Of a stretch of 64,000 bases of DNA, positions 8,166-16,984 are shown piece after piece. The DNA comes from Paenibacillus etheri (lineage in GTDB: Bacteria > Bacillota > Bacilli > Paenibacillales > Paenibacillaceae), in contig NZ_LCZJ02000037.1 in NCBI RefSeq assembly GCF_001012825.1, forward strand, positions 389,637 to 453,636. Reading direction: 5' to 3'. The number at the start of each line of letters is the position of its first letter. Position 1 is the first letter of the stretch. The translations under genes and the position numbers were made by a program. The notes below the pieces were generated by a model, which saw only the letters and a list, made by a program, of their open reading frames with translations, searched no databases and was not told where the DNA came from.

Positions 8166-9581
8166 CTACACCAGAAACATAGCAACAATCGTTGTAACTA
8201 TCAGCCCAATCAGTACCGGTTTAACGTTGCGTCTAGCGAGCTCAAATGGACTTACACCGCAAATGGCAGCGGCTGGAATCAATGCCCAAGGGATTAGCGT
8301 CCCCCCGCCAACCCAAATGGCAGAAACCTGACCGAGTGCAGTTAAAGTAGCCGCGTCGGAATGTGTGGCCACCGCGAATAATTTTCCGATGGACCCCGCA
8401 AGTGAGATTCCCGAGAACCCTGAGCCATCAAGGCCTGTAATGGCCCCTGTTATGGTGGCGGTCACAGCACCTACAGCACCATTTAGAGGTACATTATGCG
8501 CTAGAGCAACCCCTAGATCATTTACAATCCCCTGAGATGCAGCAGGTAAGACTTTGCCAAACAACTCAGCAAAAGCCGAATCCCCCAGATAGAAGAATGC
8601 TGCAATCGGAATCACTGGACCGAATACTTTGAAGCCAAACGTAAGTCCATCAATTAAGTATGAGGTGACTTGCTCCAGTCCTTTATTACGATGTGCGAGC
8701 AATGTTACTACAACCAAGATGAATACAGCAGTCCCACCAACTAAGGCCGTTGCGTCTCCACCCTGTAAATCCAGCAGAAACATGCCTGCTACATCAGCTA
8801 GAAACAGGATTGGGATAATAATCGCCAGCCATTTCTTCAGTGTGGGAGCAATCACCGCTTGACCTTCTACCGCATCACTCTCTGCAGCTAGCGCATTCCC
8901 GGCATTTTTCCCGGATATCAGTCCGTCACGCCAAGTACCATTCTTCTGATCTCGTCGCATCATCCAATAAGCTGTTACCGTAGTGACTACACCCATCACT
9001 ATAACAAGCGGAATACTTGCTTCCATAACACTGCTTACCGGAAGTCCTGCCGCATCTGCCGTCAATTTAGGTGCACCTTGTATAATATAATCACTCGACA
9101 GCGCAATCCCATGACCGAATAGATTCATCGCAATCGCTGCTCCAAGTGCAGGCAACCCTACGCGAATAGCAACGGGCAGCAGCACAACCCCTATCAGGGC
9201 CACTGCTGGCGAAGGCCAGAAGAACCACGATGTCACCATCATAATCAAGCCAATGCCCCAAAATGCCATAAACGGCGTACGTAAAAAACGTGTAAGCGGG
9301 GCAACCATCGTCTCGTTTATTCCGGTACTTGTCAATACTCTGCTCATGGCTACAATGATCGAAATAATCATAATCGTACCCATTAGCTCCTTAGTTGCAT
9401 ATACAAAAGAGTTGAATACGCCTGTGACCGAACCACTAACCGTTTCTGTCGCGAGCCAGCCTAATACAAAGATACCTGCAATACAGATCATTGTTGTATC
9501 CCGCCGCTTAATCAGAAGTGCCATAATGAACACGATAAATGCCAAATATACATAATGGAGCGCTGTTAATTGGATGCCCAT
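8166..9581 (-). CDS. Multi-spanning permease, ion-transporter (gluconate/C4-type) superfamily-like
   Basis: A 471-residue protein with about 12 membrane segments and no signal for a specific substrate that I can name. Two similar halves are suggested by two Gly/Ser-rich re-entrant-looking segments (SWFFWPSPAVALIGVVLLP around residue 120 and ITGLDGSGFSGISLAGSIG around residue 395), separated by a hydrophilic linker near residues 210-245. This inverted-repeat layout is typical of the ion-transporter superfamily (GntP, DctM/DcuC and NhaC types). The segment DAATLTALGQVSAIWVGGGT resembles permease C-terminal domains of gluconate-type symporters. Monocistronic and convergent with the peptide transporter. 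Substrate unknown. Confidence 0.6.
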   Translation of the reverse strand: MGIQLTALHYVYLAFIVFIMALLIKRRDTTMICIAGIFVLGWLATETVSGSVTGVFNSFVYATKELMGTIMIISIIVAMSRVLTSTGINETMVAPLTRFLRTPFMAFWGIGLIMMVTSWFFWPSPAVALIGVVLLPVAIRVGLPALGAAIAMNLFGHGIALSSDYIIQGAPKLTADAAGLPVSSVMEASIPLVIVMGVVTTVTAYWMMRRDQKNGTWRDGLISGKNAGNALAAESDAVEGQAVIAPTLKKWLAIIIPILFLADVAGMFLLDLQGGDATALVGGTAVFILVVVTLLAHRNKGLEQVTSYLIDGLTFGFKVFGPVIPIAAFFYLGDSAFAELFGKVLPAASQGIVNDLGVALAHNVPLNGAVGAVTATITGAITGLDGSGFSGISLAGSIGKLFAVATHSDAATLTALGQVSAIWVGGGTLIPWALIPAAAICGVSPFELARRNVKPVLIGLIVTTIVAMFLV

Positions 9582-9677
9582 CTCTGAACCACACCCTTCT
9601 CCTGCTTACAAGTGCTATATGTTATGCAGGGGTGTAGGCTAATGTTCGATAGAGATGGGCTCTTAAATATTTATGAT

Positions 9678-10373
9678 TTAAATGGAAAGAGACGCTTTCG
9701 CTAATGTATCCATCACCTCGTCGCTTATAAATGGTGCGATAGACACGAGGGCTTTTATCCCTTCTTGTTCAAAAGCTCTTCTAGCGCACTCATCTAGTAC
9801 CTCGTCACTTATAAACGGAGCGATAGATAATAATGCATTAATGCCTTCTCGTTCGAAGATACTTCTTGCACACTCATCCAGCATCTCATCGCTTATAAAC
9901 GGAGCAATAGACAACAGCGCATTAATTCCTTCTCGCTCAAAGGCAACTTTTGCGCACTCATCCAGTACTTCTTCACTGATAAATGGAGCGATGGATAGCA
10001 GATCTTGTATCGATACTGGATGCTTCACATGTTCAAATACCCCGTCCACATGTTCCGTAAGAAGAATGGGCGCAACCTCGGAAATTTCGGCTACTGAAAG
10101 CTTATTTTGATTTAAAAATTGTTCTGTCGTATTTTCGAGTACGTTTACTACTATCTGTGTCGATTTGCTCTTTTCAAGGATTGCATCAATGCTCACATTA
10201 AAGATTTCGGCCAGCTGGGGAAGCTTAGAAACATCCGGCATAGACTCTCCTCGTTCCCAATTACTAACTGCCTGATAACTAATGCCTAGTTGATCGGCAA
10301 GGCCCATCTGAGTCATCCCTGTCTGCTTTCTTAAATCAACGATATTCTTACCTACCTTTAACATATCGAACAC
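9678..10373 (-). CDS. XRE-family regulator with C-terminal 28-residue tandem repeats
   Basis: N-terminal Cro/C1-type helix-turn-helix at about residues 8-62 (TGMTQMGLADQLGISYQAVSNWERG), a linker, then 3 full and 1 partial copies of a 28-residue helical repeat with consensus LLSIAPFISDEVLDECAR..FEREGINA. The repeats are encoded by an 84-bp direct repeat at about 9681-10001. An upstream ATG frame exists (10436), but GAGGAGGAG sits 6 bases before a GTG at 10373, giving MFDMLKVGKNI; I choose that start. The repeat part probably senses a ligand or partner, or mediates assembly; this is inference. A possible promoter (TTGATA, 17 bases, TAGATA) lies just upstream. Confidence 0.8.
   Translation of the reverse strand: MFDMLKVGKNIVDLRKQTGMTQMGLADQLGISYQAVSNWERGESMPDVSKLPQLAEIFNVSIDAILEKSKSTQIVVNVLENTTEQFLNQNKLSVAEISEVAPILLTEHVDGVFEHVKHPVSIQDLLSIAPFISEEVLDECAKVAFEREGINALLSIAPFISDEMLDECARSIFEREGINALLSIAPFISDEVLDECARRAFEQEGIKALVSIAPFISDEVMDTLAKASLSI
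9681..10001 (-). repeat. 84-bp coding tandem repeat, 3 full units plus one partial
   Basis: In-frame direct repeats inside the XRE gene, with units at about 10001-9918, 9917-9834, 9833-9750 and 9749-9681. Units 2 and 3 differ at few positions; the last unit is diverged and short. This points to recent unit duplication. Confidence 0.85.
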
Positions 10374-10472
10374 TGAAATCTCCTCCTCGTTTATGATGAT
10401 TTCAGTGTATCTATTACTATTAATTTTGTATATCAAGCGTTGCTTGAGTGCTTAACGAGACACCTAGAACGC

Positions 10473-10520
10473 AAAAAAACGCCCCACGCGTAGATAAAAT
10501 CCACGCATGAGACGGCTTTC
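10473..10520 (-). terminator. Intrinsic terminator of the SDR gene
   Basis: On the minus strand an imperfect long hairpin around CGTGGAT / ATCTACG and GCC / GGGGC is followed by seven T. It lies about 25 bases after the SDR stop codon. Confidence 0.7.
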
Positions 10521-10545
10521 TTAGTGTTGCCGATTTAGAAATTTA

Positions 10546-11298
10546 TTATTTAGCCACAACTCCACCATCAACTGGCAGCTCAACACCTGTAATGTAAGAA
10601 GCTTCGTCGGAAGCCAAGAACAATACAGCTTCAGCTACTTCAGAAGCACGTCCTACACGTGGCAATGCAGTCTGGGACATAAAGAAGCTATGCATTCTTT
10701 CGTCATTTACAAATTCAGCACTCATTGGGGTTTCGATAAATCCTGGGTGAACAGAGTTCACGCGAATGTTATCTTTACCAAAGTCTACAGCTGCCGCTTT
10801 ACTCAGCATACGAACTGCACCTTTAGAAGCTGTATAAGCGCCAGCACCGCTGCTGCCAGTCAAACCTGCGATGGAGGAGATATTGACGATAGAACCGCCT
10901 TTATTGTTCTTCATTTGAGGAACAACATGTTTCATACCAAGGAATACGCTGCTTACGTTAATGTTCATGACTTTGTTCCATTGATCAACAGTGGATTCAA
11001 GCAATTGAACCGGGAACGAGATCCCTGCGTTGTTTACCAGGATGTCGATTTTTCCAAACTTGCTAATTACATCTTCTACAACCTTGATCCAGTCTTTTTC
11101 AGAAGCTACATTATGTGCATAAGCTGCTGCTTGTCCACCGTTTGCTTCAATTTCCTTCACAACCGCTTGTACTGCAGCCTCGTTAATATCGGTCGCTACA
11201 ACGGTGGCACCTTCTTTGGACAACAAAAGGGCCTCTTCGCGACCCATGCCACTGCCTGCACCTGTAATAATTGCTACTTTATTAGTTAGACGATTCAT
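10546..11298 (-). CDS. Short-chain dehydrogenase/reductase (SDR)
   Basis: A 250-residue classical SDR. The cofactor loop TGAGSGMG is at residues 12-19, DINE after strand 2 (an Asp suggesting NAD(H) preference), NNAG near residue 89, the catalytic Ser in SIVNISSIAG, and YTASK as the Tyr/Lys pair near residue 154. PGFIETPM and the C-terminal VELPVDGGVVAK are typical. The substrate is unknown. The longer frame (to 11355) has no ribosome binding site; AGAGGAGA before the ATG at 11298 sets the start. It is divergent from a TetR gene and shares a palindromic operator-like site, so it is probably that regulator's target. Confidence 0.85.
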   Translation of the reverse strand: MNRLTNKVAIITGAGSGMGREEALLLSKEGATVVATDINEAAVQAVVKEIEANGGQAAAYAHNVASEKDWIKVVEDVISKFGKIDILVNNAGISFPVQLLESTVDQWNKVMNINVSSVFLGMKHVVPQMKNNKGGSIVNISSIAGLTGSSGAGAYTASKGAVRMLSKAAAVDFGKDNIRVNSVHPGFIETPMSAEFVNDERMHSFFMSQTALPRVGRASEVAEAVLFLASDEASYITGVELPVDGGVVAK

Positions 11299-11344
11299 AA
11301 TTAATTCTCCTCTATAATCGTATTGTGATATAATAATTTGATTG

Positions 11345-11363
11345 ATGATAGTCACACTATCAT
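11345..11363. promoter_or_regulatory. Palindromic operator candidate for the TetR/SDR pair
   Basis: ATGATAGT-CAC-ACTATCAT is a perfect 8-bp inverted repeat with a 3-base centre, placed between the divergent SDR and TetR genes. On the minus strand it overlaps a possible -35 (TGTGAC) followed 17 bases later by TTATAT. This suits repression of the SDR gene by the adjacent TetR protein. Confidence 0.6.
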
Positions 11364-11486
11364 TGTGATATTTATCATATCATTTTTACGAAATAACTAC
11401 AACCTCTCCTTGCTTAATCCAATAAACGGTGGATATAATACTAATAATTAAAGAACCTAATTAAAAAACGGAAGGGTCTATCCCTC

Positions 11487-12128
11487 ATGAATCCAAAAAC
11501 AAGATACGAAAAAGAAAGATCCGACGGTAAACAGCAGCGATTATGTACGATTCTTGAATCCGCAGAACAAATATTCTCGCAAAAAGGAATCGAAAAGTCG
11601 ACGATGCAAGATGTCGCAACTGAAGCGAATATCGGGATTGCGACGCTCTTTCGATATTTTCCTAGAAAAGAAAAGCTTATCGTGGCCGTCGCCACCCGAA
11701 TGCTCGAGCCGATGCTCGATTATTTTAAGTACGTAGCTGACTTACCACGTACCTGTCTTGAAAAGATCGAGATGTTATTTAATTTCTTTATTCAGGATCA
11801 AAATCATCTAAGCATTATCTTTATGGTCAATTTTGAGAGCTACGCTTCTCACTTAAATGAGCCTGTTGAGGATGTTCTGGATTTCAATGCATTAAACCGC
11901 AAGATTTGGCACGAGTATTCCAGGATCATTCAAAATGGGGTAGAAGACGGTTCTATTCGTGCCGATCTCCCTGTGAAAGAAACCTTAATCACGCTGATGA
12001 ACAGCTTTGCTCTCTTTTCCAGAAAGCTAACGATGAAAAAGAACATCCTCCTCCTGGAATCGGATTTAGACTCCGACAAGCAGCTTGAGCTTCTTAAACA
12101 AATCTTTCTGGATCATTTAAAAGCCTAA
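11487..12128 (+). CDS. TetR-family transcriptional regulator
   Basis: A 213-residue protein. Residues 20-66 form the TetR DNA-binding domain: helices around ILESAEQIFSQKGIEKSTMQ, the helix-turn-helix VATEANIGIATLFRYFPRKE, and then KLIVAVATRM. The C-terminal two thirds is an all-helical ligand-binding domain without a recognisable subfamily signature. It diverges from the SDR gene with an 8-bp inverted repeat between them, so it probably controls that gene and perhaps itself. The ATG at 11487 follows GGAAGGG. It ends at a bidirectional terminator shared with nos. Confidence 0.85.
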   Translation: MNPKTRYEKERSDGKQQRLCTILESAEQIFSQKGIEKSTMQDVATEANIGIATLFRYFPRKEKLIVAVATRMLEPMLDYFKYVADLPRTCLEKIEMLFNFFIQDQNHLSIIFMVNFESYASHLNEPVEDVLDFNALNRKIWHEYSRIIQNGVEDGSIRADLPVKETLITLMNSFALFSRKLTMKKNILLLESDLDSDKQLELLKQIFLDHLKA

Positions 12129-12169
12129 AAAGCGCCAGTTTCCTTATGAGGGGAACTTGGCGCTTTTTT
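12127..12169. terminator. Bidirectional terminator between tetR and nos
   Basis: AAAAAGCGCCA-GTTTCC pairs with GGGAAC-TTGGCGCTTTTTT; T-runs are present on both strands. It serves the convergent TetR and nitric oxide synthase genes. Confidence 0.9.
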
Positions 12170-12186
12170 GATAATAAATTCGATTG

Positions 12187-13308
12187 CTAGTGAAAAGGGC
12201 AGGCGGCCGCAGGTGAACGTTGATAAAGGAACCGCGGGCTGTAATCATATTCTTTCAACTTAGCGTCATGCCAAATGGGTGTAGCCGACGGAGACATAGG
12301 GGGAATCAACCATGACCAGCGCCCCGAAACCTCACGTCCATGCCCCTGCTCCTGCTCTTGAAATCTCACAAATTGATCGGCTGATGTATGGTGATCAACG
12401 ATACTGACCCCAGCCTGCTTAAAGGAATGTAACACTGCACGGTTCAACTCAAGAAGCGCCCGATCCTTCCAAAGCGTTGTGTTACTGGATCGGTCCAGTC
12501 CCATCAGATCAGCTATAGCTGGCAAAGCATTATACCGTCCAACATCCCCAAAATTACGCGAGCCAATCTCAGTCTCCATATACCAGCCATTAAAAGGAGC
12601 CGCGGGGTATAGAATCCCGCCAATTTCCAACTGCATATCCGAAATGATCGGCACCGAATACCAGCGGAGCCGAAGCTCAGCAAAGGTTTCAATTTCAGGG
12701 TGGGTTAACGGAACCTCCTGGATGAGGTGTTGGGGAATTGGGAATACATGGGGATGCCCATTGCCAATACTGATCACTAGCGGCAATACATCATAATTGC
12801 CCCTTGTTCCCTGCCAGCCTAGTTGTTGGCACACTTTCGTAAATTCATCCGATGCCGGATCGCCAGCGCGTTCATGTTCAGCATCACCAGGATATCCCGC
12901 GTAACGAATCAATTGATGATTCCAAATCCGGATTCTCCGATCAGGATCTTCTCCGCTGCGAAAGACCGTGATAAGGGGACGAATACGTCCTCCATTATTC
13001 GCCTTTTCCAGATGGCGCAATAAAGCTTCAGCAATATCCTCCTCAGTCTCTGCCAAACGTTCATCTATCAGCTCAATGGACTGCCAAAAAAGGCGGCCAA
13101 TGCAGCGACTATTATTTCGCCAAGCCATTCTTGCCCCATGAGCCAGCTCTTCCGTTGTATGTATGTAACTCCCGGATTGATTAATTTCTTGTCGTACGGC
13201 TTGGATGCGATGATCCATTTCAGCTTCGTTCTTATCAAGTTCAGCGTAACATTGTCGAATAAAAGCCTCCGCCTGCCGGGTTAACTCTTCTATGTTCTTA
13301 CCATTCAT
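12187..13308 (-). CDS. nos: Nitric oxide synthase, oxygenase domain (bacterial NOS)
   Basis: Haem enzyme that converts L-arginine to citrulline and nitric oxide in the cytoplasm, using a separate cellular reductase. The 373-residue length fits bacterial NOS, which lacks the reductase domain. The axial haem ligand is Cys69 in AWRNNSRCIGR. The substrate-binding Glu lies in FNGWYMETEIGSRN. SGRWSWLIPPMSPSATPIWH is the typical pterin-side region. The gene has AGGGAG-like signals upstream of the ATG and its own terminator. Flavohaemoglobin, which removes NO, is encoded 3.7 kb away on the same strand. Confidence 0.95.
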   Translation of the reverse strand: MNGKNIEELTRQAEAFIRQCYAELDKNEAEMDHRIQAVRQEINQSGSYIHTTEELAHGARMAWRNNSRCIGRLFWQSIELIDERLAETEEDIAEALLRHLEKANNGGRIRPLITVFRSGEDPDRRIRIWNHQLIRYAGYPGDAEHERAGDPASDEFTKVCQQLGWQGTRGNYDVLPLVISIGNGHPHVFPIPQHLIQEVPLTHPEIETFAELRLRWYSVPIISDMQLEIGGILYPAAPFNGWYMETEIGSRNFGDVGRYNALPAIADLMGLDRSSNTTLWKDRALLELNRAVLHSFKQAGVSIVDHHTSADQFVRFQEQEQGHGREVSGRWSWLIPPMSPSATPIWHDAKLKEYDYSPRFLYQRSPAAACPFH

Positions 13309-13403
13309 ATCGTTTATCTCCCATCCAAGCTCTTACCAGAACCTTCAATCCAGTATACCATCCTCAATCCTAAGCTACATCCTTAAGCGAACAGTGCATG
13401 AGA

Positions 13404-13437
13404 ACAACCCGTGAAGCATAGTCGCTTCACGGGTTGT
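13404..13437 (-). terminator. Strong 14-bp hairpin, probable terminator
   Basis: ACAACCCGTGAAGC pairs perfectly with GCTTCACGGGTTGT. It follows the stop of the small helical gene on the minus strand, but only a weak T-tract (TTGTTCTC) follows, so termination efficiency is uncertain. It separates that gene from nos. Confidence 0.6.
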
Positions 13438-13448
13438 AGCAGGAACAT

Positions 13449-13727
13449 CTAGCGTTCTGAACGTTTCCCTTGCGTCTTCAATGCAGCAAGCCTGCTCTTA
13501 TCCTCGGCCAGCAGTTCTTCAGCCAACTCCACACCTTGGGGGCCTAACCAGGCCTGAGCTTGCTTTACCGCCTGTTCGGTATGCACCAAACGGTTCTCAG
13601 CCTGTGCCAAAGTCTGTTCTGTTGGATGACTAAGCGCCTGAGTGACAGAGAAATGAAGCTTACCTAAAGCATTTTTGGCTTGAGTTACATTGTCGTTCGC
13701 TTGCAGACTGGAATCGGGTTGTTTCAT
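13449..13727 (-). CDS. Small helical hypothetical protein
   Basis: About 92 residues, starting MKQPDSSLQANDN. It is rich in Ala, Gln, Leu and Glu, predicted as two or three amphipathic helices (QAKNALGKLHFSVTQAL; AENRLVHTEQAVKQAQAW; AEELLAEDKSRLAALKTQ), with a basic tail GKRSER. No signal peptide or membrane segment. The longest frame adds 26 residues upstream, but GGGAG precedes the ATG at 13727 at a slightly long distance (12 bases), so the shorter start is favoured. I do not recognise a family. It lies directly downstream of the chemoreceptor gene. Confidence 0.55.
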   Translation of the reverse strand: MKQPDSSLQANDNVTQAKNALGKLHFSVTQALSHPTEQTLAQAENRLVHTEQAVKQAQAWLGPQGVELAEELLAEDKSRLAALKTQGKRSER

Positions 13728-13813
13728 AAATGAAATTCGCTCCCTTCTGAAATGCGCCTGTTCTCTTCTAGCATGGTTTAGGATAAGTAACTTTATGCAT
13801 TGCACGTTACACG

Positions 13814-14635
13814 CTACTGGATGATGGATTGCATGAAAGTAGTCATTTCTTTACTGGCCTTATTCAAGCGTTCAATTACCTCGCTGAATTCGGTAACCAG
13901 TTCTGCTTGTGCGTGTGAAGAAGCGGAGATCGCTTCAATTTCTTGCTCCATTTGTTTAATGGACTTTTGAACATCACTGAGTGATTTTTCAATATTATGG
14001 GTTGCTTCTTTAGTATTTACGGACAGTTTGCGTACTTCCTTAGCCACAACGCCAAAGCCCGCCCCCTGATCTCCTACACGCGCAGCTTCGATGGCCGCAT
14101 TTAGTCCTAGGAGGTTCGTCTGCTCAGAAATCTCACGAATGAAGCTAGTAACCTTATTCACTTCTTGAGACTCCGTTACTGCTCTGCGTGTATTATCTAA
14201 TATTTGCTGAGAGGTGGCCGATAATTCTTCAGATTGTGCAGCTACGCTCTGAACCATATCCATTAGGTGATTGCTTATCCCATTAATCTCGTCTGTAAAT
14301 ACCTCAAGCTTATTCTCGTTCTCCAGTGTGTAGGCAATTGCGAACACGCCTACTACCTCGTTGTCTGTTCCATATATAGGTACACATGTTGAAATCACAG
14401 GAGATCCATAAATTTCTGCAGGAATCCGGTTAAAGCTAACCTCACCTTTCAATCCATTTGAAAGCGTTAGGTCTTCAGGTGGAATAGGACTTCCTTTGGC
14501 CAGTCCAAAATCAATGGCATTACTCGGAGTATAATACTGGAAGATTTCCCTGTCCGTAATACCGATCATAATATCTTGCGAGTGAAGCTTTTTGAAGTAA
14601 GGTGCTGCGAGGACTAAGGCATCGATAATACTCAT
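13814..14635 (-). CDS. Soluble methyl-accepting chemotaxis protein
   Basis: About 273 residues, without membrane segment, so a cytoplasmic chemoreceptor. The N-terminal 115 residues form a small sensor domain ([36 protein letters not shown] look PAS/Cache-like). The C-terminal part is the receptor signalling hairpin; the tip reads [21 protein letters not shown]. The signalling domain is short compared with transmembrane receptors, similar to B. subtilis YfmS-type soluble receptors that couple to CheA/CheW. GGGAGA lies ahead of the second ATG (14635), which I prefer over the ATG at 14650. Confidence 0.8.
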   Translation of the reverse strand: MSIIDALVLAAPYFKKLHSQDIMIGITDREIFQYYTPSNAIDFGLAKGSPIPPEDLTLSNGLKGEVSFNRIPAEIYGSPVISTCVPIYGTDNEVVGVFAIAYTLENENKLEVFTDEINGISNHLMDMVQSVAAQSEELSATSQQILDNTRRAVTESQEVNKVTSFIREISEQTNLLGLNAAIEAARVGDQGAGFGVVAKEVRKLSVNTKEATHNIEKSLSDVQKSIKQMEQEIEAISASSHAQAELVTEFSEVIERLNKASKEMTTFMQSIIQ

Positions 14636-14741
14636 CTGTTCATCTCCCATTAAGTAAATGTATATGTAAGTTTATCGACACAATGGGTGACATAGTGAAT
14701 ATTGTCATATTAAAGTAACAATCCTACCGTAGGATGGATTC

Positions 14742-15602
14742 ATGAATACTAAACCTATTAGCAGACGTCAATTTCTGAAGAAAAGTGCTCAAGTGTCGCT
14801 GGGGCTGCTTGGAACCGCTGGTGCAACCGGCATTTATTCACATTGGGTTGAGCCCTACTGGCTTGAAGTTAAATATATAGATATAAAGCTTCCTCTACTC
14901 CCTCCAACATTCGATAGATTTCGTATCGTTCATTTCAGTGATTTACACTTAGGCGTATATACGAAGTCCGAAGCCTTAATAGAGTTAGTACAGCAAATTC
15001 AACATGCAGGTCCAGATCTGATTTGCTTTACTGGGGATTTGCTAGATCATTCTGTCGATTATATTTCTGAGGCTGTAGACTTATGTTCACAGTTGCGGGC
15101 GCCCTTTGGACAATATGCTGTGTTAGGTAACCATGATGCTTTTGGTACTAGGAAAGCTGTAACGAAAGGATTAGCGCAATCTGGTTTCCACGTACTTCAT
15201 AATGAACATATTGTCTTAAAAAAAGATGCGGAGGCGCTTTATCTAGCTGGAGTAGATGATCCGTGGGTCGGCAAAGCTGATATTCATCAGGCGCTACGCC
15301 ATATCCCCGATAAGGCATGTACCCTACTCCTTGCTCATGAACCGGATTTTGCTGATGAATATAGTCATCTTCCTATAGATCTGCAGTTGTCCGGCCATAG
15401 TCATGGAGGACAAGTCCGACTCCCACTTGTTGGCGCTCTGTATACCCCGCCTTACGGCAGTAAATATTCAAGCGGATTATACCAGCTCCCAGATAGTCGA
15501 CTCCAGGTCTACACCACACATGGGATTGGAGTGACTCGTATGCCTATACGTTTTAATTGTCGCCCCGAGGTTACCGTAATTACTTTGAGAACCACTTATT
15601 GA
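14742..15602 (+). CDS. Tat-exported metallophosphoesterase (YkuE-like)
   Basis: A 286-residue calcineurin-type phosphoesterase. The N-terminus carries a twin-arginine signal, SRRQFLKKS at residues 8-16, followed by a hydrophobic stretch, so folded export is expected. Metal and catalytic motifs are complete: FSDLHLG (Asp, His), FTGDLLDH (Asp), LGNHDAF (Asn, His), LLAHEPD (His) and SGHSHGGQ (His pair). This is the pattern of YkuE/YaeI-type enzymes acting at the membrane, for example on lipid A-like or undecaprenyl phosphates; the true substrate is unknown. It is divergent from the soluble chemoreceptor. Confidence 0.85.
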   Translation: MNTKPISRRQFLKKSAQVSLGLLGTAGATGIYSHWVEPYWLEVKYIDIKLPLLPPTFDRFRIVHFSDLHLGVYTKSEALIELVQQIQHAGPDLICFTGDLLDHSVDYISEAVDLCSQLRAPFGQYAVLGNHDAFGTRKAVTKGLAQSGFHVLHNEHIVLKKDAEALYLAGVDDPWVGKADIHQALRHIPDKACTLLLAHEPDFADEYSHLPIDLQLSGHSHGGQVRLPLVGALYTPPYGSKYSSGLYQLPDSRLQVYTTHGIGVTRMPIRFNCRPEVTVITLRTTY

Positions 15603-15814
15603 TTCATAAAATTTCATAATGGTTAAGGAGAATAAACCTGAAAGTTAAAAAATCGTTAGAAACTTTGCGCTTTTCCACACTTAATACAACAAGACTGTAA
15701 CCCCAGATGTAACCAAAACTATTAGAGGCTTATGTATAATCGTAAGAGTGATAGAGGAACACAACACATATCGAACTACATACAAGCCCATTATTGGGAA
15801 GGAGATAATAAATC

Positions 15815-16921
15815 ATGAACAAAACTATGAAATGGACGTCTGCTATATTAGCAGCTGGAGTATTACTTGGAGGTACTGGATTCATCGGAGGAAATTCTGT
15901 TCAAGCTGCAACGACCGGTACGAAAACGGTCAAAGAAGCCGTTCAGCAGCCTTCTGTGGCGCTTAAATATAAAGGCCAAGTCTTAACACAGCAAGGGAAA
16001 ATCGTAGACGGAAATACTATGATCCCTTTAACCGTATTACGTGACGCCTTCGGTCTTGCCATTCATTATAATTCAACCACAAAGACTTACAGTGTAGGAA
16101 GTGACTCGGTAAAGCTTAATATGGAGGTCTCTGACTATGGCGTCAGTACCGATTTGAACGGATATTACATTTATAGCATGACCGGAAATCATGAAGTGAA
16201 GATGATCAATAACAGCTTATATGTTCCATTCAAACTGTTAAATGATTATTTAGGTGTTCAAGGCGTATATAACCCAGCCCAGAAATCACTTGAGCTTAGC
16301 AAGAAGGTGATGAATGACATCAAGATCACCTCTGTTAACTTAGACAAGAGCAATAAGAATGCTAATATTAAGGTACAATATCCAAAGATCAGCGGTCTGA
16401 CGGATGAAGTGCAGAACACGATTAATGCTACCTTCAAAAAAGAGGCTGAACTATTCGCATCAGAAAGCGAAAAAGAGGCTAGCCGTAGAGATGGTACTAT
16501 AGAAAATAAATATGACTACTCTCAATCTTATATTGTCACCTTTAACCGTGAAGGCGTACTTAGTGTTGTAGTCGATCAATATGGTTACAGCGGTGGAGCA
16601 CACGGCGGTACCATGCGCGAGGGGCATACCTTCTCGCTGAAGGATGGTAAGAAAATAGAACTTAAAGACCTGCTAAAGGCAGAACCAAACTACAAACAAA
16701 AACTAGATAAAATGTTGAAGGCAAGCACCAAAGATATTGCTTTTCCGGAGTCAACTGGTGGACTAACAGATAAACCAGCCTTCTACGTCAGCGAAAGCGG
16801 CTTAGCCATCTTCTATCAACAATATGAAATCGCACCTTATGCAGCTGGAATTCCTACCTACACCTTTAATTTCAGTTCAATACTGCCTAAAGGCACCGAT
16901 CCATTTGCTTCTTTCAAATAA
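15815..16921 (+). CDS. Exported protein: copper-amine-oxidase-like N-terminal domain plus DUF3298/DUF4163-type domain
   Basis: A 368-residue secreted protein. The signal peptide (residues 1-32) ends at SVQAATT. Residues 48-165 form the copper-amine-oxidase N-terminal-like repeat domain (DGNTMIPLTVLRDAFGLAIHYN and NNSLYVPFKLLNDYLG), common in exported Paenibacillus proteins and probably wall-associated rather than catalytic. Residues 170-365 resemble the PdaC/RsiV-type pair: YPKISGLTDEVQNTINATF, YSGGAHGGTM and a FSLKDGKKIELKDLL segment. Such domains occur in anti-sigma factors and peptidoglycan-modifying enzymes; here no deacetylase domain follows, so the role is open. AAGGAG lies before the ATG at 15815. 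Confidence 0.8.
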   Translation: MNKTMKWTSAILAAGVLLGGTGFIGGNSVQAATTGTKTVKEAVQQPSVALKYKGQVLTQQGKIVDGNTMIPLTVLRDAFGLAIHYNSTTKTYSVGSDSVKLNMEVSDYGVSTDLNGYYIYSMTGNHEVKMINNSLYVPFKLLNDYLGVQGVYNPAQKSLELSKKVMNDIKITSVNLDKSNKNANIKVQYPKISGLTDEVQNTINATFKKEAELFASESEKEASRRDGTIENKYDYSQSYIVTFNREGVLSVVVDQYGYSGGAHGGTMREGHTFSLKDGKKIELKDLLKAEPNYKQKLDKMLKASTKDIAFPESTGGLTDKPAFYVSESGLAIFYQQYEIAPYAAGIPTYTFNFSSILPKGTDPFASFK

Positions 16922-16937
16922 ATCACTACTAATGCAA

Positions 16938-16976
16938 AGCAAAAAGCGCTCAGTCAATCAGCTGAGCGCTTTTTGT
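16938..16976. terminator. Bidirectional terminator
   Basis: AAAAAGCGCTCAG pairs with CTGAGCGCTTTTT across TCAATCAG. T-runs occur on both strands. It serves the exported DUF3298 protein gene and hmp, which converge here. Confidence 0.9.
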
Positions 16977-16984
16977 TATCTATA

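Noticed and set aside
9682-10110. A 142-codon open frame on the plus strand with repeated Ser/Leu segments
   Set aside because: It is the antisense shadow of the 84-bp repeats in the XRE gene and has no ribosome binding site.
13404-13437. The 14-bp perfect inverted repeat as a transposon end or attachment site
   Set aside because: There is only one copy, no transposase or integrase nearby, and its position after a stop codon fits a terminator.
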